This document shows positions 1 through 5,648 of a stretch of DNA of 5,876 nt, piece by piece. Each line of letters starts with the position of its first letter. Within the stretch, counting starts at the first letter, position 1. Below the pieces are notes generated by a model. It saw only the letters and a program-made list of their open reading frames with translations. It ran no database searches and was not told the DNA's origin. Source of the stretch: an uncultured Ruminococcus sp. (lineage in GTDB: Bacteria > Bacillota > Clostridia > Oscillospirales > Ruminococcaceae); assembly GCA_945876155.1 (NCBI GenBank), contig CAMCMW010000109.1, positions 1 through 5,876 of the forward strand, written 5' to 3'. The translations under genes were made by a program, and so were the position numbers.

Positions 1-1
1 C

Positions 2-622
2 AATTTAGGTGCTTTATACAGGAGTATCTCAGACGATTATCTTGACCCGCTCACCTTTGAACCCCAGTCACTTATCGGTATTCCGAATCTTAGGGAGGCT
101 TACCGTTCTGGAAATGTTGCCATAATCAACGCTCCAGGAAACGGTGTTGCTGACGACAAGGGTATATATTATTTTGTACCGAAAATGATAGAGTATTACC
201 TTGGCGAAAAGCCTATCCTGAAAAATGCTCCGACTTATCTGCCGTTTTATGAGGAGGACAAGGAGTATGTGCTTAAAAATTTGGACAGGCTTGTTATCAA
301 GGACGTTGCAGAGGCTGGCGGCTACGGAGTTATCTTCGGCAGTGAGCTGAGCGACGAAAAGCTTGAAAATATGCGCCAGACCATCATTAACGAACCACGA
401 CGCTTTATTGCGCAGGAGGTCATTGACTTCCTTGACCTGCCAATTCTTGAAAACGGCAGCCAGGTTATGAGAAAAGCTGACCTGAGAGCCTTTGTGCTTT
501 CCGGTGAGCAGACAAGAGTGTGGGCGTCGGGACTTACACGCTTTTCAAGAAATCCCGATTCATTCGTAGTTAATTCATCACAAGGAGGAGGTTTTAAGGA
601 CACATGGGTACTATCTCGATAG
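2..622 (+). CDS. Circularly permuted type 2 ATP-grasp protein, C-terminal part (5' end outside window)
   Basis: Partial gene; the frame is open from base 2 and gives 206 C-terminal residues. The family (COG2308 / CP_ATPgrasp_2) consists of ATP-grasp enzymes with permuted motifs, predicted to form amide or peptide-like bonds using ATP; no substrate is established. Family blocks seen here in order are NAPGNGVADDKG (about residues 47-58 of the visible part), VIKDVAEAGGYGVIFG (the glycine-rich nucleotide-binding loop), FIAQEVIDF, RKADLRAFVLSG, and the C-terminal signature GLTRFSRNPDSFVVNSSQGG followed by KDTWVL. These match the usual family order (NALGSG, IKP..GGYG, AQE, DLRPF, NSSQGGGSKDTWV) very closely. 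Complete members are usually about 450-500 residues, so more than half is missing. The protein ends two residues after KDTWVL, and its 3' end overlaps the next gene by 19 bases, which suggests translational coupling. The next gene, an alpha-E protein, is the standard partner. Family assignment is very secure; the product of the reaction is unknown. Confidence 0.93.
   Translation, partial: NLGALYRSISDDYLDPLTFEPQSLIGIPNLREAYRSGNVAIINAPGNGVADDKGIYYFVPKMIEYYLGEKPILKNAPTYLPFYEEDKEYVLKNLDRLVIKDVAEAGGYGVIFGSELSDEKLENMRQTIINEPRRFIAQEVIDFLDLPILENGSQVMRKADLRAFVLSGEQTRVWASGLTRFSRNPDSFVVNSSQGGGFKDTWVLSR
582..591 (+). promoter_or_regulatory. Ribosome binding site fixing the alpha-E start at 604
   Basis: The sequence aaggaggagg is a near-perfect Shine-Dalgarno match lying 12 bases before the ATG at 604, inside the 3' end of the ATP-grasp gene. 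A second weaker aagga sits at 596-600. It supports the ATG at 604 over the internal ATG at 701, which has no comparable site. Confidence 0.7.
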
Positions 623-1324
623 AACACGGTGACAGACTCTTCTGGCTTGGAAGATACGCTGAGAGAGTTTTCTCAACCTTAAAAGCATTAGAAGATTTAT
701 ATGACAATTCAATTGACGGCAAACCGGAATGTTACACTGACTTTTTGGCAAAGTTCGGTCTTGCTGATACATATGGCAGTGCAAAAAACTTTTTTTGACA
801 GCTTTATTTTTGACAAGGACAATGTAAATTCTGTTGCGGCAAGCCTTGAAAGAGCATACGACAACGGAATAGTACTGAGAGAGGAAATTTCCACTGAGGC
901 GCTTTCCTTTTTGCAGCTTGCCATTGACACCCTTGAAAAGGCACAGAAATCCGGCAAAGGATTAAGGCTTTCACTCCTTCCTCTTGAAGATATCCTCTTC
1001 GGATTCTGGGGCTGTGTTTCAGAATACGTCTATGACTATGAAATCAGAACTATTATTTTCTGCGGAAAATCAGTTGAAAGGCTCGACCTTGAATTAAGAT
1101 TCAAATCCGATTTCAGCAAGGTACAGAATGAATTTGAAAGACTGTGCAGACACCTGAGAAACGTTCCGAAAAACAGTCCGTATCGGTACAACACCAGCCA
1201 GCTTTGCACACTTGTGGAAATTCTCGGTTCAAAAGAGGATTACCTTAATTTGTCCGACAAAGCTATTGCAAGTCTCGGAAAGCTGTTTGAGGCTGAAAAA
1301 ATTCCTGTGGGGGTAAATGTATGA
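604..1324 (+). CDS. Alpha-E domain protein, interrupted by a single frameshift near 790-798
   Basis: Alpha-E (COG2307) proteins are helical proteins of unknown biochemical role, almost always encoded beside the permuted ATP-grasp and a transglutaminase. The ATG at 604 begins MGTISIEHGDRLFWLGRYAE, the typical N-terminus of the family. This frame ends after 64 codons at TGA 796-798. From 797 the +1 frame continues (DSFIFDKD, then RAYDNGIVLREEIS) without a stop to TGA 1322-1324. The two halves join to a continuous protein of about 239 residues, shorter than the roughly 300 residues of many family members. Removing one T from the T7 run at 790-796 would restore one frame. The change could be a real mutation, a sequencing or assembly error, or recoding (see findings). 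An independent start at ATG 701 is unlikely: it lacks a good ribosome binding site and its first residues do not resemble the family. The end overlaps the transglutaminase start by 4 bases (ATGA). Family call is secure; functional status is uncertain. Confidence 0.85.
783..799 (+). other. Possible +1 recoding or transcript-slippage site: A6-C-T7-GAC
   Basis: An A6 run (783-788) and a T7 run (790-796) directly precede the point where the alpha-E frame changes. In the upstream frame the codons read AAC TTT TTT TGA followed by C. A peptidyl tRNA-Phe on TTT could slip forward one base and again read TTT, placing GAC in frame. The TTT TGA C arrangement resembles the CTT TGA C of the well-known prfB (RF2) +1 frameshift, but the Shine-Dalgarno stimulator found in prfB is not present just upstream. 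Polymerase slippage on T7 would also restore the frame. Whether it is used is unproven. Confidence 0.4.
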
Positions 1325-2109
1325 AAAAACTGTATTTCCATTTTTCCACCAAGCTTACCTTTGACAACTATGTCCATGACCATTCCTTTGCACTGCGCTG
1401 TATCCCCCCCGAAACACCGTCACAGCATATCTTATCATGTGAGCTTGACATTTCCCCCTTCGTTTCGGCAATGCAGACTGTTGATTCATTCGGCAACAAC
1501 GTCACCTCCGGCTATCTGAAAAAGGAACACCGCTATCTTGATTTTGAGATAAAGGGCTGTGCGGAAATCGACTGTAATGCCAAAAAGACTGATTTTATGC
1601 CCTGCTACAGCTATCAATCCAAATACACAAAGCCGGATTCCGGACTGGCTGAATGGTACAGTGAAATAAGCTCCGGCTGTACGGCAGATACCCCTTTTGA
1701 AAGAATGAAATATTTTTCTGACTGTCTGTCGCAAGTCATGGTATACGAAAAGAACAGAACCAATATCGCAACAACCGCCGCCCAAGCTTTTGCAATCAAA
1801 AAGGGCGTCTGTCAGGATTTCACTCACGTTATGCTGTCAGTACTGCGTATGGACGGTATCCCCTGCCGTTACATAGCCGGACTTGCAAGCTGTGACGGCG
1901 AAACCCACAGCTGGCTTGAAATATGGACAGGTGAATGCTGGAAAGGCTACGACCCCACCAACAACTGCGATGTATCAGACGATTATCTTATACTATCCCA
2001 GGGACGTGATTTCGGCGACTGCGCTGTTGACAGAGGAGTAATGTTCGGTGCTTATACAAAGCAGCTGCAATTGATTGAATCCTGTCTGTCGGAAAGTTCA
2101 TTCTATTAA
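1321..2109 (+). CDS. Transglutaminase-like superfamily protein (cysteine protease/amidase fold)
   Basis: A 262-residue protein of the bacterial transglutaminase-like family (COG1305 type), which cleaves or transfers amide bonds through a Cys-His-Asp triad. The N-terminal half (about 1-100) is a beta-rich region like the 'transglutaminase N-terminal' domain. The core covers roughly 105-245, with the predicted triad Cys164 (KKGVCQDFTHV), His196 (GETHSWLEIW) and Asp211 (GYDPTNN), all intact and correctly spaced. No signal peptide or membrane segment is visible, so it probably acts in the cytoplasm, although it carries 14 cysteines. Its ATG overlaps the alpha-E stop as ATGA, with a G-rich ribosome binding site at 1308-1313, so translation is probably coupled. 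In this gene context the enzyme is thought to process or hydrolyse the amide product of the ATP-grasp partner; that role is inferred from neighbourhood. Family call is very secure, substrate unknown. Confidence 0.93.
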   Translation: MKKLYFHFSTKLTFDNYVHDHSFALRCIPPETPSQHILSCELDISPFVSAMQTVDSFGNNVTSGYLKKEHRYLDFEIKGCAEIDCNAKKTDFMPCYSYQSKYTKPDSGLAEWYSEISSGCTADTPFERMKYFSDCLSQVMVYEKNRTNIATTAAQAFAIKKGVCQDFTHVMLSVLRMDGIPCRYIAGLASCDGETHSWLEIWTGECWKGYDPTNNCDVSDDYLILSQGRDFGDCAVDRGVMFGAYTKQLQLIESCLSESSFY

Positions 2110-2126
2110 TAACGGAGGATAAAGCA

Positions 2127-3086
2127 ATGGTTCAATCAGTTACGCAGGCGTCACTTGCGGTAAACGAAACACTGAACATAAAAAAGAACAGTATAAAAAA
2201 CGGCAAAAGCGGAAAGCGCATCTGCGTTGTTACCGGTATTCACGGTGACGAGCTTGAAGGGCAGTACCTCGCCTGGCTGCTTGCCGACCACATAAACAAA
2301 AATATCGGCTGTCTTAACGGAACAGTCGATATTTACCCTGCCCTCAATCCCTTAGGTATCGACTCTATCACAAGGGGCATTCCCCTTTTCGACCTTGACA
2401 TGAACAGGGTTTTCCCCGGCTCAAAGGACGGTACTATGATAGAAACAGTCTGCTCGGCGATTATTGACGACATTGCCGGAGCTGACATCTGCATTGACGT
2501 ACACTCCAGCAATATTTTTCTCAAAGAGATACCCCAGATAAGAATCAGCGTACCAACTGCGGAAACTCTTGTCCCATACGCAAAAATGCTCAATGTTGAC
2601 TTTATCTGGGTACACGAATCCGCCACCGTTCTTGAATCCACTCTTGCCCACAGTCTCAATTCAAGGGGTACTAAGACACTTGTAGTTGAAATGGGCGTAG
2701 GCATGAGGATAACAAAGGAATACTGTTTCCAGCTTTTTGACGGCGTTTTAAACCTTATGAAAAATCTGGGAATGTGGAGCGGTGAAACAAAAGAACCGAG
2801 AGATCCGGCGATTTCTTTAAACGGTGCTGTCGGATTTGTCAATTCAGACGCCGCCGGAATCTTCGTTCAGACTGCCAGTTTCGGTGACCACGTAAAAAAA
2901 GGCGACCACATCGGCGACGTACTCAATCCGCTGACAGGCAAGGTTGAGGAGAGAGTTACAGCGGTGTGCGACGGAATGATTTTCACGCTGAGAGAATACC
3001 CCATCGTTTACGGCGGTTCTCTGCTTGCAAGAATTCTGTGCGACAGCTCGGAAGATATCATTGAGAAAGGTATAACACAGCAATGA
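2127..3086 (+). CDS. AstE/AspA-family (M14-like) zinc hydrolase, predicted active
   Basis: A 319-residue protein of the succinylglutamate desuccinylase/aspartoacylase family, zinc-dependent enzymes related to M14 carboxypeptidases that hydrolyse N-acyl amino acids or similar amides. The zinc ligands are visible: His39 and Glu42 in GIHGDE, and His126 in DVHSS. Substrate-binding Arg94 lies in DMNRVFPG, and the likely catalytic Glu188 in TLVVEMG. The C-terminal part (about 230-305: GIFVQTASFGDHVKKGDHIG and DGMIFTLREYPIVYGG) has the barrel-sandwich form seen in this family. The start is set by GGAGG at 2114-2118, 8 bases before the ATG. It lies 17 bases after the transglutaminase gene and overlaps the next paralog by 4 bases (ATGA). 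It is probably cytoplasmic, with no signal peptide. This is not assignable as true AstE, since no arginine succinyltransferase pathway genes are nearby; a role in deacylating or trimming the operon's product is an inference. Confidence 0.9.
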   Translation: MVQSVTQASLAVNETLNIKKNSIKNGKSGKRICVVTGIHGDELEGQYLAWLLADHINKNIGCLNGTVDIYPALNPLGIDSITRGIPLFDLDMNRVFPGSKDGTMIETVCSAIIDDIAGADICIDVHSSNIFLKEIPQIRISVPTAETLVPYAKMLNVDFIWVHESATVLESTLAHSLNSRGTKTLVVEMGVGMRITKEYCFQLFDGVLNLMKNLGMWSGETKEPRDPAISLNGAVGFVNSDAAGIFVQTASFGDHVKKGDHIGDVLNPLTGKVEERVTAVCDGMIFTLREYPIVYGGSLLARILCDSSEDIIEKGITQQ

Positions 3087-4009
3087 GAAAGGAAATACTC
3101 TATTCATTAAAATCACCCTACCGTGAAAGTCTGGACATAACTGGTTTCAAATTTGGTTCGGGGAAAAAGTCAATTGCCATTGTGGGCGCAATGAGAGGAA
3201 ACGAAGTACAGCAGATGTACGTCTGCTCACGGCTTATCCAGGAGCTGAAAAGGCTTGAAAAACGTAACGAGATATCAAAAGACTGTGAAATAATGGTAAT
3301 ACCCTGTGTCAACTACTACTCAATGAATATCGGCAAGCGTTTCTGGGCTATGGACAATACAGACATCAACAGAATGTTTCCCGGCTATGACCTCGGTGAA
3401 ACTACCCAGCGTATTGCTGACGGTCTTTTCAGTGTTCTGCAGGGGTATGAATACGGCATACAGCTTGCAAGCTTTTATCAGCCGGGCAATTTCCTCACCC
3501 ATGTTAAGCTTATGGAAACCGGTTTTACAGACAGCAGTCTTTTAAAGCTTTTCGGCACTTCTTTTGGTATCATAAGAACACCCCGTCCCTACGACACCAC
3601 AACCCTCAACTACAACTGGCAGGTCTGGGAAACAAAGGCATTTTCCGTTTATACCAATTCCACAGATATCATAAACGAAAGCTCCGCACAGGAGGCTGTT
3701 TCGGCAATACTGCGGTTTATGTCAAACACTGGTATCATAACAAAAACAATTCACGGCGCTTATGCTACAGAGATAATTTCTGAAAACTCAACAGAGCAGA
3801 TTCGCTCGGAGGACGGCGGACTTTTTATGAACAGGACAGAAGTTGGTACGCACGTTGAGGAAAATGAGGTTTTAGGCGAGATATTAAATCCCCTTGACGG
3901 TGAAACAGTATCGGTCATAAAAGCGAATTTCTCCGGTATCGTCTACTTTGTCTACAACAGTCCTCTCATAAACGAAAACACTGTCTGCTTTAAAATTATC
4001 AGGGACTGA
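3083..4009 (+). CDS. Degenerate AstE/AspA-family paralog, probable pseudoenzyme
   Basis: A 308-residue protein with the same architecture as its upstream neighbour: N-terminal M14-like domain and C-terminal barrel-sandwich domain (GTHVEENEVLGEILNPLDGE, then SGIVYFVYNSPLINENT). By-eye alignment shows loss of the metal site. GIHGDE becomes AMRGNE (His to Arg38; Glu41 kept). DVHSS becomes QLASF (His to Ala129). TLVVEMG becomes AFSVYTN (catalytic Glu to Tyr190). The DxNRxFPG substrate motif is retained (Asp94, Arg97), and fold and length are intact with no frameshift or internal stop. This pattern fits a maintained non-catalytic partner rather than a decaying gene. Its ATG overlaps the upstream stop as ATGA, with only a weak gagaaagg at 3063-3070, so it probably depends on coupled translation. 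That would favour co-production and perhaps a heteromeric complex with the upstream enzyme, which is inference. It is the last gene of the operon, followed by a hairpin at 4028-4064. Confidence 0.87.
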   Translation: MRKEILYSLKSPYRESLDITGFKFGSGKKSIAIVGAMRGNEVQQMYVCSRLIQELKRLEKRNEISKDCEIMVIPCVNYYSMNIGKRFWAMDNTDINRMFPGYDLGETTQRIADGLFSVLQGYEYGIQLASFYQPGNFLTHVKLMETGFTDSSLLKLFGTSFGIIRTPRPYDTTTLNYNWQVWETKAFSVYTNSTDIINESSAQEAVSAILRFMSNTGIITKTIHGAYATEIISENSTEQIRSEDGGLFMNRTEVGTHVEENEVLGEILNPLDGETVSVIKANFSGIVYFVYNSPLINENTVCFKIIRD

Positions 4010-4027
4010 TTTCTTCAATACAACTGA

Positions 4028-4064
4028 AATAACCGCACAATCATTTGAATATTGTGCGGTTATT
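4028..4064. terminator. Perfect 14-bp hairpin between convergent operons, likely bidirectional terminator
   Basis: The arms aataaccgcacaat (4028-4041) and attgtgcggttatt (4051-4064) are perfect reverse complements around a 9-base loop. The hairpin starts 18 bases after the stop of the + strand operon and lies about 50 bases beyond the stop of the - strand WYL gene. T-tracts are weak on both sides (tattatatta on +, atttcag on -), so efficiency may be moderate. Position between convergent genes supports a shared terminator. Confidence 0.75.
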
Positions 4065-4113
4065 ATATTATGGCAGATTTAGACATGCAATAAATTTACG
4101 ACAAAAAATTTAT

Positions 4114-5079
4114 TCAATAAAGTTTTTTCATATTCTCAATTTCAGTTTTCATATCTTCTATCAGACAATCCGGCGAAAGAACTCTGACCCATGAGCCTTG
4201 TGAAAGCAGGTACATAATAATTCCTCGTCCGTAATTGACTTCAGCCTCAATTGTGCTGGTATTTCCGTTTTTCTCGATTACCTTTGCTGTCGGCAGACGA
4301 TCAAGAACTGCCTGCACGGAAAGACCGGTAAACTCAAACCTTATCTTGATATTTTCTCCCGGAAACATAAACTGGTTTTTCTCACGCAGGTCACCCTCGT
4401 CAAAATCATGCTTTCTGTCAAGCTGAAAATTCTCCCTGTGCTCCATGATTGACGTAATGCGGTCGATTCTGAAATATTTCGGCTTGTATTCCTCATCATC
4501 AGCCATGTACGCTATCAGATAAAAATAATACTCGCTGAACATCACCGCCGCCGGCTTGATTTTACGCTTTACCTCGTCACGGTTCATTTTGTAATATGTG
4601 ATAGTCAGCGTGCGCTTATCCTCAATCGCCTGTATCAGTTTCCAGAGATTGTCTATCACACCGGGGCAGTCGGATTTAACCTCGTGATAGTGATAAACCT
4701 CTTTGCGTATGAGATTTTCCAGTACTTCCCTGTCGCTGACTGTTGTAAACTTTTTCAGTTTTGATATAAGCGTCAGAACCTCGTCCTTGCTCAGCGCACG
4801 GCTGCCCAGCAGTATCTTCACAAGGGCAAACAGTTCCTTGTTTTTGAGAAATTCATCGTTTGTCAGGGTGTACGACTTGTTCTTGCGTGAATATGTAAGC
4901 TCCGCATTCTGCATAAGCTCTCTGTGTTCAGCAAGAAAATTCTTGATACCGCTTATGTCACGGCTGATACTCTTAGTGCAGACCCCGTATTCGTCCGCAA
5001 GGCTGTTGAGGGAGATAGCCTCCCCCCTCAGCGCCCTCATGAAGATTTCAAGCATACGGTCATTTTTTTCGTAGTTCAT
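4114..5079 (-). CDS. WYL-domain transcriptional regulator with N-terminal HTH
   Basis: A 321-residue regulator of the helix-turn-helix/WYL family (COG2378 type). Residues about 7-48 form a DeoR-like HTH (ISLNSLADEYGVCTKSISRD, with SISRD the recognition helix). A linker region follows at about 75-150. The WYL domain spans roughly 150-215, with KPAAVMFSEYYFYLIAYM and the FRIDRI motif (203-208). The C-terminal WCX-type domain spans about 240-321. The namesake W-Y-L is here F-Y-L (186-188). WYL domains are known or proposed to bind nucleic-acid-type or other small ligands and to control stress, defence or repair genes. The start is supported by caggag (complement of 5088-5093), 8 bases before the ATG. 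It lies 22 bases downstream of the MazF-like gene on the same strand, with no promoter or terminator between, so the two are probably co-transcribed. Its target is unknown; the inverted repeat at 5564-5579 upstream of the pair is a candidate. Family call is secure. Confidence 0.92.
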   Translation of the reverse strand: MNYEKNDRMLEIFMRALRGEAISLNSLADEYGVCTKSISRDISGIKNFLAEHRELMQNAELTYSRKNKSYTLTNDEFLKNKELFALVKILLGSRALSKDEVLTLISKLKKFTTVSDREVLENLIRKEVYHYHEVKSDCPGVIDNLWKLIQAIEDKRTLTITYYKMNRDEVKRKIKPAAVMFSEYYFYLIAYMADDEEYKPKYFRIDRITSIMEHRENFQLDRKHDFDEGDLREKNQFMFPGENIKIRFEFTGLSVQAVLDRLPTAKVIEKNGNTSTIEAEVNYGRGIIMYLLSQGSWVRVLSPDCLIEDMKTEIENMKKLY

Positions 5080-5101
5080 TTTCTGTTCTCCTGTTTACTT
5101 T

Positions 5102-5512
5102 TTATGATGCCATCATGTCTTTGAGCCCGAACTGTTTCATGAAGTTGGACTCAACGATTTCCAGCGTCTTTTCATCAATTTTTGTGACTTCCTTGTCGGT
5201 CAGTACCCATGATTTGTCTATGGGGTTCAGCTGCTCCGCCAGTATGTACTGGTTCTGGTACTTTACATGGAACTTCATATTTTTCTTCTGAGTCGTGCAT
5301 GGAATTATGTAAATCAGATCTGAAAAAAGGTTGTTCACGTCGTTGGAAAAAATCAGTCCTTTTCTGATGCCTGCCTGTATGTGGGTACTGCCTTTCAGGT
5401 CCTCCGGCACCTGTATCCAGACTATGTTCCCCCGCCTGTAAAGGAAATTTTCGTCGTTCATCATGTTTTCAATTTTTATTCTGTTTTCGGTTTTCTTCTC
5501 TTCCTGTGTCAT
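5102..5512 (-). CDS. MazF/PemK-like endoribonuclease toxin, no visible antitoxin
   Basis: A 136-residue protein whose residues about 26-130 match the MazF/PemK fold: RRGNIVWIQVPE (first strands), GSTHIQAGIRKGLIFSNDV (the GxRP-type loop), IIPCTTQKK, FHV, and YILAEQLNPIDKSWV. MazF toxins cut single-stranded RNA at short sequences. By-eye alignment puts the usual catalytic pair at Arg50 and Thr73, both present, although the common Pro after the Arg is Lys and the usual QIRTID is QLNPID. A charged, probably helical N-terminal extension of about 25 residues precedes the domain. The start at 5512 is supported by aaagggag (complement of 5520-5527), 7 bases upstream; Met17/18 are internal alternatives. 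No antitoxin gene lies in the 136 bases upstream, and the partner downstream is a WYL regulator. Either an orphan MazF or a toxin controlled in an unusual way is possible. Family confidence is high; activity is unproven. Confidence 0.85.
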   Translation of the reverse strand: MTQEEKKTENRIKIENMMNDENFLYRRGNIVWIQVPEDLKGSTHIQAGIRKGLIFSNDVNNLFSDLIYIIPCTTQKKNMKFHVKYQNQYILAEQLNPIDKSWVLTDKEVTKIDEKTLEIVESNFMKQFGLKDMMAS

Positions 5513-5519
5513 ATCAGGA

Positions 5520-5527
5520 CTCCCTTT
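5520..5527 (-). promoter_or_regulatory. Ribosome binding site of the MazF-like gene
   Basis: On the minus strand the sequence is aaagggag, 7 bases before the ATG at 5512. It decides for the long start, which includes the N-terminal extension, over the internal Met17/Met18. Confidence 0.65.
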
Positions 5528-5546
5528 CTGTTTGGTTTACAAGTAT

Positions 5547-5576
5547 ATTATACCACACCTGCCGGACAGATGTCTG
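5547..5576 (-). promoter_or_regulatory. Sigma-A type promoter of the MazF-WYL unit
   Basis: The minus strand has a perfect TATAAT -10 (5552 to 5547) preceded by TGG, an extended -10. A partial -35 CAGACA (5576 to 5571) lies 18 bases upstream, matching TTGACA at four of six positions. Transcription would begin near 5540, giving a leader of about 28 bases before the ATG at 5512. It is the only convincing promoter seen in the window. Confidence 0.72.
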
Positions 5577-5579
5577 TCC
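5564..5579. promoter_or_regulatory. Candidate operator: perfect 7-bp inverted repeat over the -35
   Basis: The arms ggacaga (5564-5570) and tctgtcc (5573-5579) are perfect reverse complements separated by 2 bases. The repeat covers the -35 element at 5571-5576 of the MazF-WYL promoter. Symmetry, size and position fit binding of a dimeric regulator that would block RNA polymerase. The downstream WYL protein is the obvious candidate for autoregulation, but no binding evidence exists in the sequence itself. Confidence 0.5.
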
Positions 5580-5607
5580 TTTTAAAAACTTTTTCAGAAA
5601 AAGAAAT

Positions 5608-5640
5608 TCCCGATATACTTTTCAGTCAGGTATATCGGGA
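5608..5640 (-). terminator. Intrinsic terminator of the chemotaxis gene
   Basis: An 11-bp perfect stem (tcccgatatac at 5608-5618 with gtatatcggga at 5630-5640) begins 8 bases after the stop of the chemotaxis gene. On the minus strand it is followed by atttctttttctg, a T-rich tail. It separates that gene from the MazF-WYL promoter. Confidence 0.82.
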
Positions 5641-5648
5641 GTATTATT

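Noticed and set aside
701..1324. Independent gene starting at ATG 701
   Set aside because: No good ribosome binding site, and its first 32 residues are an out-of-frame reading of the alpha-E N-terminal region; only the part from about 797 matches the family.
2333..2842. Long open frame on the minus strand opposite the first AstE-like gene
   Set aside because: It lies wholly within a convincing gene, has no family resemblance, and is best explained as a codon-bias shadow.
3083..4009. Treating the second AstE-like gene as a decaying pseudogene
   Set aside because: The frame is intact over 308 codons, both domains and the coupling overlap are kept, and substitutions focus on the metal site, which fits a pseudoenzyme better than decay.
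4089..4114. AT-only inverted repeat aataaattt / aaatttatt after the WYL gene
   Set aside because: The stem is nine A/T pairs and weak, in an AT-rich spacer; the GC-containing hairpin at 4028-4064 is the better terminator.
5589..5603. Short palindrome ctttttc-a-gaaaaag
   Set aside because: A one-base loop cannot form a stable hairpin; it is part of the T-rich tail of the chemotaxis-gene terminator.
5513..5648. Possible small antitoxin gene upstream of the MazF-like gene
   Set aside because: The 136 bases are fully occupied by the ribosome site, promoter, inverted repeat and terminator, and no start codon with a ribosome site and usable frame was found.
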